64,000 bases of DNA, from positions 1,736,001 to 1,800,000 of the forward strand of contig NZ_WSEL01000003.1 of NCBI RefSeq assembly GCF_009758015.1, read 5' to 3'. The notes beneath the pieces are model-generated. The model saw nothing but the letters and a program-made list of their open reading frames with translations. It was not told the DNA's origin and did not search any database. Origin of the DNA: Ramlibacter pinisoli. Lineage in GTDB: Bacteria; Pseudomonadota; Gammaproteobacteria; Burkholderiales; Burkholderiaceae_C. The translations under genes and the position numbers were made by a program. How positions within the stretch are numbered: position 1 is the stretch's first letter; every line of letters starts with the position of its first letter. Below are positions 7,951 through 15,431 of the stretch, piece after piece.

Positions 7951-9081
7951 ATGCCCGAAACGCCTGAAACGCCCCAGACGCCCGAACCGCTGCGCTCCCC
8001 CACCCTCGAGCACCGCACCCTGCTGTGGCTGGTGGTCGCGTTCACGGTGGCGTTCGTCTTCGTCATCGGGCCGCTGGCCGGCGCCGTCCTGTGGGCGCTG
8101 TTCCTGGCCATCGTGTTCTGGCCGATGCACCAGCGCTGCAAGCGGCTGGTGCATCGCCCGTCGGTGGCTGCCCTGCTCACCCTGCTGTCGATCGTGGTCA
8201 TCGTCATCGTGCCGCTGGCCCTGGTCAGCGCCTCGGTGGTCGAGGAGGCCTCGGCGCTCTACCAGAAGATCCGCTCCGGCGAGCTGCAGCCGGCGCAGTA
8301 CCTGCAGCAGGTGCTCGACGCCCTGCCGGCGTGGGTGCGGTCGGTGCTGCAGCGGTTCGGCCTGAACGACATCCCGGCCCTGTCGCACCGCACCGGCGAC
8401 CTGCTCTCGCGCAGCAGCCAGTTCCTCACCACCCGCCTGCTGGGCATCGGGCAGAACACGCTCAATTTCGTGGTGTCCTTCTTCATCATGCTGTACGTGC
8501 TGTACTTCCTGCTGCGCGACGGCTCCGAGCTGGGCCGGCACATCCACCGGGCGGTGCCGCTGCAGCCGCACCAGACCCGGCAGCTGCTGCAGCAGTTCGT
8601 CACCGTGGTGCGCGCCACCGTCAAGGGCAACGTGGTGGTCGCGCTCATCCAGGGCGCCCTGGGCGGCCTGGCGTTCTGGGTGCTCGGCCTGCCCGGCGTC
8701 GCCCTGTGGGGCGCCTTCATGGCGCTGCTGTCGCTGCTGCCCGCGGTGGGCGCCGCCCTGGTCTGGGGGCCGGTGGCGCTCTACAAGCTGTTCACCGGTG
8801 AACTGGTCGGGGGTATCGGCCTCATCGTCTGGGGGGTGCTGGTCATCGGGCTGGTCGACAACGTGCTGCGCCCTGTGCTGGTGGGCCGCGACACGCGCAT
8901 GCCCGACTACCTGGTGCTGGTCGCCACCGTCGGCGGCATCGGCCTGTTCGGGCTGAACGGCTTCGTCATCGGCCCGGTCATCGCCGCCATGTTCCTGGTC
9001 TGCTGGAACCTGCTGACCGAGGTGCGCGAGCAGACGCCGGGCTCGCCGGGATCGCCCGGCCCGGACCGCTCAGCCGGCTGA
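7951..9081 (+). CDS. AI-2E family (UPF0118) membrane permease
   Basis: A 376-residue membrane protein with about eight hydrophobic segments: two at residues 25-65, one at 75-95, a long soluble-looking middle (95-165), then 'TLNFVVSFFIMLYVLYFLLRDG' and the conserved 'GVALWGAFMALLSLLPAVGAAL' and 'LVDNVLRPVLVGRD' (about 310-325), which is diagnostic for this family. Named after the TqsA autoinducer-2 exporter, but most members have other or unknown cargo, including Na+/H+ exchange in some. It lies 9 bases downstream of the thioesterase. The 3' end overlaps aroD by 12 bases, convergently. Confidence 0.88.
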   Translation: MPETPETPQTPEPLRSPTLEHRTLLWLVVAFTVAFVFVIGPLAGAVLWALFLAIVFWPMHQRCKRLVHRPSVAALLTLLSIVVIVIVPLALVSASVVEEASALYQKIRSGELQPAQYLQQVLDALPAWVRSVLQRFGLNDIPALSHRTGDLLSRSSQFLTTRLLGIGQNTLNFVVSFFIMLYVLYFLLRDGSELGRHIHRAVPLQPHQTRQLLQQFVTVVRATVKGNVVVALIQGALGGLAFWVLGLPGVALWGAFMALLSLLPAVGAALVWGPVALYKLFTGELVGGIGLIVWGVLVIGLVDNVLRPVLVGRDTRMPDYLVLVATVGGIGLFGLNGFVIGPVIAAMFLVCWNLLTEVREQTPGSPGSPGPDRSAG

Positions 9082-9825
9082 GCGCAGCACCGCCAGCGCC
9101 GCCCGCAACTCGTCGATCGGGATCTGGCCCGGCGCCGAGGCCGCCTGGCCGACCGCGAACGTCAGCGCGGAGCCGAACACGCCGCCGCACACGCGCGACA
9201 CCGCGCCCAGGGGCCCCATCGCCATCCCGGCCACCGGGATGTCCAGCGTCTCGCTGGCCTGCAGCGTGGCCTGCAGCAGCACCAGCACGTCGGCCTTGCT
9301 GCGCGGCATGACGGCCAGCTTGCCGACGTCGGCGCCCAGGTCCTTCGCCTGCCGGAAGCGCGCCAGCAGTTCCTGCAGCGGCGGCGTGCGCTGGAAGTCG
9401 TGGAACGACAGCACCGTCGGCACGCCGTGCTGGCCGGCCGCGGCGACCATCGGGGCGACCAGGGGCGACTCCATCTCCACGTCGACCAGGTCGGCCACTT
9501 GCCGTTCGCACACCACGCGGTAGAGATCGGCGACCTGCGGCTCGTCGAGGGCGATGGCCTCGCCGCCCTCGCGCCGCGAGCGGCGCGTGAACAGCAGCGG
9601 CACGCCGGCGGCGGTCCGCAGCTCCTGCGCCAGCCCGGCCACCGCCGACGCGTCGGCGATGCCCTCGAAGAAGTCGACCCGCCACTCGACCAGGTGGGGC
9701 TGCTTGGCGGCGGCCGCCCGGGCCTCGGACAGCAGCGCAGGAGCGGTCTTGCCGACCAGGGGGATGCAGACGGCGGGCAGGGCGCCCTGGGCGAGCGGCT
9801 GGCCGCGAACGAGGATGGGTTTCAT
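9070..9825 (-). CDS. aroD: 3-dehydroquinate dehydratase, type I
   Basis: A 251-residue class I dehydroquinase, which removes water from 3-dehydroquinate through a Schiff base in the shikimate pathway. Visible active-site residues: 'EWRVDFFEG' (Arg49), 'VDVEMES' (Glu117/119), 'LSFHDFQRTP' (His142) and 'DVGKLAVMP' (Lys169, the Schiff-base lysine), followed by 'MGPLGAVSRVCGGVFGSALTF'. Burkholderiales usually carry a type II enzyme (aroQ) for biosynthesis, so this type I copy may serve quinate or shikimate breakdown or be a second isozyme. It follows a thioesterase gene by 1 base. Confidence 0.9.
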   Translation of the reverse strand: MKPILVRGQPLAQGALPAVCIPLVGKTAPALLSEARAAAAKQPHLVEWRVDFFEGIADASAVAGLAQELRTAAGVPLLFTRRSRREGGEAIALDEPQVADLYRVVCERQVADLVDVEMESPLVAPMVAAAGQHGVPTVLSFHDFQRTPPLQELLARFRQAKDLGADVGKLAVMPRSKADVLVLLQATLQASETLDIPVAGMAMGPLGAVSRVCGGVFGSALTFAVGQAASAPGQIPIDELRAALAVLRSAG

Positions 9826-9826
9826 G

Positions 9827-10312
9827 TCAGGACACGATGTAGGCGGCGCTGCCGGTGCACAGCAGCTTGCCGTCGGGGCCGAGAAATTCCATGCGCGTGG
9901 AGGCCACGCGCGAGCCCAGCCGCAGCACTTCCGCGCGCAAGTCGAAGTGGTCGCCGACCGCCGGGCGCAGGTAGTCGATGCGCAGGTCGATGGTGCCCAG
10001 CTTGCCGAAGCGGTGCAGCCGGTCGGACGGGGTCTCGTCCATGTGGCGTGCGCCGATGGCCGCCATGCAGGCCAGCCCGCCGATGGCGTCCAGGCCGGCC
10101 GAGACCACGCCGCCATGCAGCCGGTTGTGCAGCGGGTGCCCCACCAGCTGGGGCTGCATGGCGATGCGGCCCGCCACGCCGTCGGGGCGCACGCTGGTGA
10201 TCTTCAGCCCGAGCACGCCGTTGAACGGGATCTGGTGCTCGAAGATGCCCTGGAGGCCGGCCACGAACTCGGGCTCGAACTCGCGCACGGCGGCGGGTGG
10301 GTTCTTCGTCAT
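9827..10312 (-). CDS. PaaI/YigI-like hotdog thioesterase family protein
   Basis: A 161-residue hotdog-fold protein. The motif 'HNRLHGGVVSAGLDAIGG' (about residues 62-79) matches the HGG...D pattern of the PaaI/4HBT group, with the catalytic Asp in 'GLDAIGG'. 'FNGVLGLKITSVRPDGVAGRI' and 'RIDYLRPAVGDHFDLRAEVLRLGSRVA' are typical of the YigI branch. It likely hydrolyses an acyl-CoA. An insert 'HMDETPSDRLHRFGKLG' in the middle is longer than in minimal members. The stop is 1 base from the aroD start, so they are co-transcribed. Confidence 0.82.
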   Translation of the reverse strand: MTKNPPAAVREFEPEFVAGLQGIFEHQIPFNGVLGLKITSVRPDGVAGRIAMQPQLVGHPLHNRLHGGVVSAGLDAIGGLACMAAIGARHMDETPSDRLHRFGKLGTIDLRIDYLRPAVGDHFDLRAEVLRLGSRVASTRMEFLGPDGKLLCTGSAAYIVS

Positions 10313-10417
10313 CCCGCCATTGTCCCGCAGCCGCCCGGCTCATCCACACCTGGTCACCGCGGCCGCACAGCCCGCGGGCGCTGCGCCATACTGCCCAGGA
10401 CCGGAAGGACCTGTCCC

Positions 10418-10684
10418 GTGAAGAAGACCTACAAGCAGATGCTGGAAGAGATCGAGCGCCTCAAGAAGCAGGCCGAAGAGGTGCGCCAGCGCGAGGTCGA
10501 CGAGGTCATCGCGCGCATCAAGGTGGCGATCGCGTTCTACGGCCTGACCGAGGAAGACCTGGGCTTCCGCAAGAAGCCGGAAAAGGCCCCCACCCCGCCG
10601 CCGCCCGCGCCGGCGAAGAAGAAGCGCCGCTCGCGCTACACCGAGCGGCCGTTGGCCGGGCCGGTGCGGCAGGCCCGGCGCTAG
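10418..10684 (+). CDS. H-NS family protein lacking the usual DNA-binding motif
   Basis: An 88-residue protein. The N-terminal half ('TYKQMLEEIERLKKQAEEVRQREVDEVIARIK', residues 4-35) is a coiled coil like the H-NS/Bv3F oligomerisation domain, and 'FYGLTEEDLGF' is the usual following loop of betaproteobacterial H-NS proteins. The C-terminus is different: a Pro-rich linker and a basic 'AKKKRRSRY...' tail rather than the YRDP...W(S/T)GRGR..W motif. It might bind DNA weakly through the basic tail or act as a modifier of full-length H-NS. The GTG start at 10418 follows GGAAGGA at good distance. It is divergent from the thioesterase gene and convergent with the sigma factor. Confidence 0.8.
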   Translation: MKKTYKQMLEEIERLKKQAEEVRQREVDEVIARIKVAIAFYGLTEEDLGFRKKPEKAPTPPPPAPAKKKRRSRYTERPLAGPVRQARR

Positions 10685-10703
10685 GGGTTGCCGACGCCGG
10701 GGC

Positions 10704-11984
10704 CTACTCCGTCGGATCCGCCAGCTTCGCCGCCCGCTCCAGCAGCAACTCCTTCTCGCGCGCATTCCCCGCCAGCTGCGCCGCCGCCAGGAATGCCTCG
10801 CGGGCCTCGCTGTGGCGGCCCAGCTTCTCCAGCAGGTCGCCGCGCACGCTCGGCAGCCACTGGTAGCCGCGCAAGGCGGGCGCCTCCAGCAGCCGATCCA
10901 CGATGGCCAGCCCCGCGGCCGGCCCGTCCGCCATGCCGACCGCGACCGCGCGGTTGAGCTCCACCACCGGCGAGGGCGCGACCCCGGCCAGTTCCCCGTA
11001 CAGGGCGGCGATGCGCTGCCAGTCGGTGGCGTCCGCGCGCGCGGCCCGCGCATGGCAGGCCGCGATGGCCGCCTGCAACGTGTACGGCCCCCGGCTCGGC
11101 GCGAGCGCCTCGGCCCGCGCCAGCGCCAGCAGGCCGCGCCGGATCAGCAGGCGGTCCCAGCGGCCGCGGTCCTGGTCCGGCAGCAGCACCGGCCGGCCGG
11201 CGGCATCGGTGCGGGCCTGCATGCGCGAGGCCTGCAGCTCCAGCAGCGCGGCCAGCCCGTGCGCCTCGGGTTCCCGGGGTGCCAGCTCGGCGAGCATGCG
11301 CGCCAGCCGCAGCGCCTCGTCGGCCAGCGCCGGGCGCATCCAGTCCTCGCCGGCCGTGGCGGTGTAGCCCTCGTTGAAGACCAGGTACACCACCTCCAGC
11401 ACGGAGGCAAGCCGCCGCTGCAGCTCCTCGCCCTGCGGGGCCTCGAACGGCACCCCGGCGTCGCGCAGCTTCTGCTTGGCGCGCACGATGCGCTGGGCCA
11501 CCGTGGCCTCGGGGACGAGGTAGGCGCGCGCGATCTCGTGCGTGGTCAGGCCGGCCAGCAGCCGGAGCGTGAGCGCCACCCGGCCCTCGGTCGGCAGCAC
11601 CGGGTGGCAGGCGGTGAACATCAGGCGCAGCAGGTCGTCGCCGATCTGGTCCTGCCGGGCCGCATCGAGGGCGTCGGTGAAGTCGGGCACGATCAACGCC
11701 TCCTGCGCCTCCTGCTCGTGCCCGATCTCCTCGTGCTTGCGCGCGAGCAGCTGCTGGCGCCTCAGGTGGTCCAGCGCGCGGTTCTTGGCCGCGGCCATGA
11801 GCCAGGCGCCGGGCCGCTCGGGCAGCCCGTCGACCGGCCAGCGTTCCAGCGCGGTGACCAGCACCTCCTGCGCCAGGTCCTCGGCGACGGCGACGTCGCG
11901 CACCATGCGCGCGACCGTGGCCACCACCTTGGGCGCATCGATGCGCCAGGCCGCCGCGATGGCCTGGTGGGTCGCCGAATGCAT
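10704..11984 (-). CDS. ECF42-type RNA polymerase sigma factor with C-terminal helical extension
   Basis: A 426-residue sigma factor. Region 2 is at residues about 10-80 ('RDVAVAEDLAQEVLVTALERWP', 'PGAWLMAAAKNRALDHLRR') and region 4 at about 135-190 ('RVALTLRLLAGLTTHEIARAYLVPEATVAQRIVRAKQKLRDA'). The remaining 230 residues form an alpha-helical, TPR-like extension ('NEGYTATAGEDWMRPALADEALRLARML', 'VELNRAVAVGMADGPAAGLAIVDRL'). This architecture and the neighbouring DGPF/YciI genes define the ECF42 group, which works without a classical anti-sigma factor; the extension is needed for activity in studied members. It is the last gene of a seven-gene leftward run and starts 7 bases after the VOC gene. 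Confidence 0.92.
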   Translation of the reverse strand: MHSATHQAIAAAWRIDAPKVVATVARMVRDVAVAEDLAQEVLVTALERWPVDGLPERPGAWLMAAAKNRALDHLRRQQLLARKHEEIGHEQEAQEALIVPDFTDALDAARQDQIGDDLLRLMFTACHPVLPTEGRVALTLRLLAGLTTHEIARAYLVPEATVAQRIVRAKQKLRDAGVPFEAPQGEELQRRLASVLEVVYLVFNEGYTATAGEDWMRPALADEALRLARMLAELAPREPEAHGLAALLELQASRMQARTDAAGRPVLLPDQDRGRWDRLLIRRGLLALARAEALAPSRGPYTLQAAIAACHARAARADATDWQRIAALYGELAGVAPSPVVELNRAVAVGMADGPAAGLAIVDRLLEAPALRGYQWLPSVRGDLLEKLGRHSEAREAFLAAAQLAGNAREKELLLERAAKLADPTE

Positions 11985-11991
11985 GGACGGA

Positions 11992-12402
11992 TCAGGCCTG
12001 CGGCTGCACGGCGGCCGGGTCCATCCACATCAGTTCCCAGAGGTGGCCGTCCAGGTCCTCGAAGCCGTGGCCGTACATGAAGCCGTGGTCCTGCGGCGCG
12101 TTGGGCGTCCTGGCGCCGGCGGCCACCGCCTTGCGCACCAGGGTGTCGACCTCCTCGCGGCTGTCGCACGACAGGCACACCAGCACCTCCGTGCCCTTGG
12201 TCGCATCGGCCACCGGCTTCTTGGTGAAGGTCTGGAAGAACGGCTCGACCAGCAGCATCGCGAAGATGTCCTGCGTGATCACCATGCAGGCGCCCTTGTC
12301 GTTGGTGAACTGGGGGTTGAACGAGAAGCCCAGGGCGGTGAAGAACGCCTTGGCGCGCTCCATGTCCTTGATGGGCAGGTTGACGAAGATCTTGCGGGCC
12401 AT
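11992..12402 (-). CDS. VOC superfamily (glyoxalase-like) protein
   Basis: A 136-residue two-module VOC-fold protein ('KIFVNLPIKDMERAKAFFTALGF', then 'YGHGFEDLDGHLWELMWMDP' with the C-terminal metal-type Glu). I chose the ATG at 12402, which has TTGGAG upstream; the frame could extend to a TTG at 12417. The family includes glyoxalases, dioxygenases and resistance proteins, and this subgroup is mostly of unknown function. It is next to the sigma-factor gene within the ECF42 cluster. Confidence 0.82.
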   Translation of the reverse strand: MARKIFVNLPIKDMERAKAFFTALGFSFNPQFTNDKGACMVITQDIFAMLLVEPFFQTFTKKPVADATKGTEVLVCLSCDSREEVDTLVRKAVAAGARTPNAPQDHGFMYGHGFEDLDGHLWELMWMDPAAVQPQA

Positions 12403-12421
12403 GGGCGGATGCTCCAATATT

Positions 12422-12868
12422 TCAGCGTGCCGAGGCCAGTTCGGCCTCCAGGCGGTCGAGATTCTGTTCGTTGGCGGGGATGCAGACGGCCGCCACCTTG
12501 CGGCAGGTGTCGGCGTCGTCGAACACCTGGCGCCAGCCCAGCCGCGTGCCGCCGCCTTCCGGCGCCAGCGTGATGGTGAGCCGGAAGTCGGGACCGACGT
12601 GGCGGACCACCACGCAGCCGGGATCGACGGCTTCGAACACCGCCTCGTTCGGGTAGCGGGTGCCGTCCGGGCCTTCCATCTCGTGCTGCCAGCGGCCGCC
12701 GGGGTGGAACTCGAACACCGCGAAGTGGTTGCGGAAACCCGCCGGTCCCCACCAGCGCGCCAGGCGCGCCGGGTCGCGGATGGCGTCGAAGACCGCCGCC
12801 GGGGAGGCCGCCAGGTTCCGGCTGGTGGCCAGTGCCCGGTCGTCGTCGGGGGAGGCAGCGGCGCTCAT
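12422..12868 (-). CDS. SRPBCC/AHSA1 family protein
   Basis: A 148-residue START-like protein: 'TSRNLAASPAAVFDAIRDPARLARWWGPAGFRN' (residues about 15-47) is the AHSA1 N-terminal pattern with the W-W-GP motif, and 'WHEME'-type strands follow ('GGRWQHEMEGPDG'). The fold binds small hydrophobic ligands or co-chaperone partners; the exact role is unknown. The start overlaps the TGA of the upstream YciI gene (ATGA at 12865-12868). Genes of this family are frequent partners of DGPF proteins. Confidence 0.82.
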   Translation of the reverse strand: MSAAASPDDDRALATSRNLAASPAAVFDAIRDPARLARWWGPAGFRNHFAVFEFHPGGRWQHEMEGPDGTRYPNEAVFEAVDPGCVVVRHVGPDFRLTITLAPEGGGTRLGWRQVFDDADTCRKVAAVCIPANEQNLDRLEAELASAR

Positions 12869-13284
12869 AGCGTGCCCAGCTCGCGGAAGCGCTCGGCGCC
12901 GTGGATGCCCTTCTGCTCGAAGTGCTCCAGCTCGTACAGCGGCCGCACCTCGATCGCGCCGGCCCGGCCCCGGCCCATCGGGTTGGGGTAGCGGCGCGCC
13001 CACTCCAGCGCCTCCTCGCGGCTGCGCACCTGGATCAGCGTGTAGCCGGCGACCAGTTCCTTGCTCTCGGCGAACGGGCCGTCGACCACGCGCTGGCCAC
13101 GCCCGTCCCACTCGACGCGGAAACCCGCGGACGAGGGCTGCAGGCCGGAGACGTCGAGCAGCACGCCGGCGCGCGCCAGTTCCTCGTGGAAGGCGGCCAT
13201 GTCGGCCATCAGCTGGTCGACGTCGTCCGGGAACAGCCCGGCCTCGGTGTCGGCGTTGGCCCGCACCATGATCATGTAGCGCAT
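12865..13284 (-). CDS. YciI-like DGPF-domain protein
   Basis: A 139-residue protein beginning 'MRYMIMVRANADTE' and carrying the name-giving motif in 'VVDGPFAESKELVAGYTLIQV' (residues about 66-86). Such proteins are dimeric ferredoxin-like folds, the typical targets and neighbours of ECF42 sigma factors; their biochemical role is unknown. This copy has a C-terminal extension after 'IEVRPLYELEHFEQ'. It is placed between VOC and SRPBCC genes in the same transcription unit. Confidence 0.88.
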   Translation of the reverse strand: MRYMIMVRANADTEAGLFPDDVDQLMADMAAFHEELARAGVLLDVSGLQPSSAGFRVEWDGRGQRVVDGPFAESKELVAGYTLIQVRSREEALEWARRYPNPMGRGRAGAIEVRPLYELEHFEQKGIHGAERFRELGTL

Positions 13285-13295
13285 GCGCCCTCCCC

Positions 13296-13685
13296 TCAGG
13301 CCTTGGGCAGCGGCTGCAGCATGCTGGAGCGGTTGCCTTCGGTGTCCAGGAAGGCGACGTAGGCGCCCACGGTGGGGATGTCCATCGGCTCGCCCAGCAC
13401 CTGGCCGCCGGCCTCGGTGACCTTGCGCATCGACGCGCGGATGTCCTGCACCGCCACGACGATGCCCGGGAACTGGGCCGGCATGTCGGCCGTCTTGGTG
13501 AAGAAGCCGCCGTTGATGGCGCCGCGGTGGCCCATCGGGCCATCCTTGTCGGCCGTGGTCACCACCACGTAGTTGCCCATCTCGGGTCCCAGCATCTGGG
13601 TGGTCCAGCCGAAGACCTGGCTGAAGAAGCGGCTGATGCGCTCGCGGTTGTCGCAGGGCAGTTCGAAGTGCACGACGGGATCCAT
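13296..13685 (-). CDS. VOC superfamily protein
   Basis: A 129-residue VOC protein: 'VVHFELPCDNRERISRFFSQVFGW' at the N-terminus with a metal-type His, 'GAINGGFFTK' in the middle and 'VAFLDTEGNRSSMLQP' at the end. The last part lacks the usual C-terminal Glu of glyoxalase (an S-M-L sequence replaces it), so it may not bind metal in the canonical way. It is 10 bases upstream of the YciI gene, in the ECF42 cluster. Confidence 0.82.
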   Translation of the reverse strand: MDPVVHFELPCDNRERISRFFSQVFGWTTQMLGPEMGNYVVVTTADKDGPMGHRGAINGGFFTKTADMPAQFPGIVVAVQDIRASMRKVTEAGGQVLGEPMDIPTVGAYVAFLDTEGNRSSMLQPLPKA

Positions 13686-13707
13686 GGTCGATTCTCCTGG
13701 TGGGTGG

Positions 13708-14175
13708 TCAACGGGCGGCGGCCTGCAATGCGCGCAGGTCGAGCTTCTTCATGCCCATGAGGGCGGACATCACGCGCTGGCGGCGCGCGGCGTCGGGGTC
13801 CTGCAGCAGGTCGAACAGCTGCTCGGGAACGATCTGCCAGGACACGCCGAACCGGTCGCAGACCCAGCCGCACTGCTCGGCCTGCGGGACGGCCGAGAGC
13901 GCATTCCAGTAATGGTCGACCTCGTCCTGGGTGCGGCAGTGCACGACGATGGACACGGCCGGCGAGAGCTTGAACACCGGCCCGCCGTTCAGGCCGGTGT
14001 AGCTGCGGCCGTCGAGCTCGAACGTGACCGTCAGCACGCTGCCCTCGGGCATGGGGGCGCCGGGGCCGTAGTGCGTCACCGCGGTGATGCGGGAGTTGGG
14101 GAACAGGGCGACGTAGAAGTCGGCCGCCTCCCGGGCCTGGTTGTCGAACCAGAGGCAGGTGCTGGTCTGGGGCAT
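13708..14175 (-). CDS. VOC/PhnB-like protein (3-demethylubiquinone methyltransferase-like fold)
   Basis: A 155-residue PhnB-type VOC protein: 'STCLWFDNQAREAADFYVALFPNS' at the start, 'GPVFKLSPAVSIVVHC', 'EVDHYWNALS' and 'CGWVCDRFGVSWQIVP', all hallmarks of this subfamily. Despite the old name it is not a methyltransferase. C-terminal 'RRQRVMSALMGMKKLDLRALQAA' is also typical. It is the first gene after a 105-base gap in the cluster that contains a candidate ECF-type promoter, so it may lead its own transcript. Confidence 0.85.
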   Translation of the reverse strand: MPQTSTCLWFDNQAREAADFYVALFPNSRITAVTHYGPGAPMPEGSVLTVTFELDGRSYTGLNGGPVFKLSPAVSIVVHCRTQDEVDHYWNALSAVPQAEQCGWVCDRFGVSWQIVPEQLFDLLQDPDAARRQRVMSALMGMKKLDLRALQAAAR

Positions 14176-14218
14176 CGCGGGTCCTTTGCTGGGGCCGCCA
14201 CCGGCCCGTCACCACCAC

Positions 14219-14245
14219 GACGACCGAGCGGACCGGATTTCGACG
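14219..14245 (-). promoter_or_regulatory. Candidate ECF42-type promoter
   Basis: On the minus strand CGTCGA (plus 14240-14245) is followed after 17 bases by CGTC (plus 14219-14222). The reported ECF42 consensus is TGTCGA at -35 and CG(A/T)C at -10, so this is one mismatch from ideal. It lies 44-70 bases upstream of the VOC/PhnB start at 14175, in the only sizeable gap of the cluster. Confidence 0.4.
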
Positions 14246-14280
14246 GTCCCGCCCTCAGGGAAAACCCCGATCGGCCCGCC

Positions 14281-14628
14281 TCAGGTGTAACAGGGGCCCG
14301 TCGCCCGGACCTCGACCGTGGCCCAGCGGGCCGCCGGGCACTCGCGCGCCAGCGCCACGGCTTCGTCGTGCGTGCGGCAGTCGACCAGGAAGAAGCCGCC
14401 GATCAGTTCCTTGGCCTCGGCGAAGGGGCCGTCGACGAGCCGGGCAGCGCCCTCGCGCACCTGGACGCGCGTGCCGCCGCTGCTGAGCGACTCGACGCCT
14501 CGCAGCAGGCCGCGCTGCTTGAGCGCGTCGGCGTACTCCACCATCTGCTGGTAGACCGCGTGGCCCTCGGCCTCGCTGCGGGTGCCGCGCTGGGCCGGGT
14601 CTTCGACGATGAGCAGCATGTAGGCCAT
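14281..14628 (-). CDS. YciI-like DGPF-domain protein, second copy
   Basis: A 115-residue DGPF protein: 'MAYMLLIVEDPAQRG' at the start and 'RLVDGPFAEAKELIGGFFLVDC' at residues about 63-84, the conserved motif. It is close to the minimal length of the family, unlike the other copy at 12865-13284, and only moderately similar to it, so this is not a recent duplication. It begins 16 bases downstream of the enoyl-CoA hydratase stop and could be read from the fatty-acid transcript, or belong to the ECF42 set, or both. Confidence 0.88.
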   Translation of the reverse strand: MAYMLLIVEDPAQRGTRSEAEGHAVYQQMVEYADALKQRGLLRGVESLSSGGTRVQVREGAARLVDGPFAEAKELIGGFFLVDCRTHDEAVALARECPAARWATVEVRATGPCYT

Positions 14629-14644
14629 GGTGTGCCGCCCCGAC

Positions 14645-15412
14645 TCAGAACTTCGACAGGTCGGGCTTGCGCTTGTCCATGAAGGCGCCGAAGGCCTCGC
14701 GCGCGGCCGGCTCGCGCAGCATGCGGCCGAACACCTCGGCCTCCTGCGTCATCTGCTGCTGGACCGCGGCCAGCTGCCCTTCCTTCATCAGCCGCTTGGT
14801 CTCGGCCAGCGCGGTGGAGGGCTTGGCGGCCAGCTTGCGCGCCTGCGCCTGCGCGTAATTGCTGGCCTCGGTCGGCGGCAGCACGCGGTTGACCAGCCCG
14901 GCCTCGAGCGCGGCCTCGGCCATGAACGGTTCGCCCAGCAGCAGGGCCTCGGCGGCGCGGTGGTAGCCGAACATGCGCGGCACCAGCAGGCTGGAGGCGG
15001 CCTCCGGGCACAGGCCCAGGTTGACGAAAGGCATCGAGAACGCCGCGTTGTCGCCCGCGTACACCAGGTCGCAGTGGAACAGCAGGGTGGTTCCGACGCC
15101 GACAGCGGGTCCGCACACGGCGGCCAGCAGCGGCTTGGGGAAGGCCGCGATGCCGCGCAGGAAGCGGAACACCGGCGCGTCGAGGCCGCCCGGTGGCTGG
15201 TTCAGGAAGTCGCCGATGTCGTTGCCGGCCGAGAACACGGTCTCGTGCCCCTGCAGCACGACCACCCGCACGGCCGCATCCGCCTGCGCCTGCCCGAGCG
15301 CCTCGGCCATGGCGCCGTACATGGCGGAGGTGATGGAGTTCTTGCGCTCCAGCCGGTTGAGCGTGATGGTCATCACGCCGCCTTCGACGTGGGTGAGGAT
15401 GTCCTGGGTCAT
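14645..15412 (-). CDS. Enoyl-CoA hydratase/isomerase family protein
   Basis: A 255-residue crotonase-fold enzyme. The oxyanion-hole segments are visible: 'VFSAGNDIGDFL' (about residues 60-71) and 'AAVCGPAVGVGTTLLFHCDLVYAG' (about 97-120). The position of the second catalytic Glu of true hydratases reads 'FVNLGLCPEAASS' here, with a Pro-Glu that fits an isomerase-type arrangement as well. Family role: hydration or isomerisation of enoyl-CoA in beta-oxidation. It is the last fatty-acid gene before the ECF42 cluster. Confidence 0.88.
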   Translation of the reverse strand: MTQDILTHVEGGVMTITLNRLERKNSITSAMYGAMAEALGQAQADAAVRVVVLQGHETVFSAGNDIGDFLNQPPGGLDAPVFRFLRGIAAFPKPLLAAVCGPAVGVGTTLLFHCDLVYAGDNAAFSMPFVNLGLCPEAASSLLVPRMFGYHRAAEALLLGEPFMAEAALEAGLVNRVLPPTEASNYAQAQARKLAAKPSTALAETKRLMKEGQLAAVQQQMTQEAEVFGRMLREPAAREAFGAFMDKRKPDLSKF

Positions 15413-15431
15413 GTCGGGTCTCCGTGGCGTT

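Noticed and set aside
14653..14658. Exact TGTCGA (minus strand) upstream of the first DGPF gene as an ECF42 -35 box
   Set aside because: It is only 25-30 bases from the start codon and no CG(A/T)C follows at the required spacing; it also lies in the coding end of the hydratase gene.
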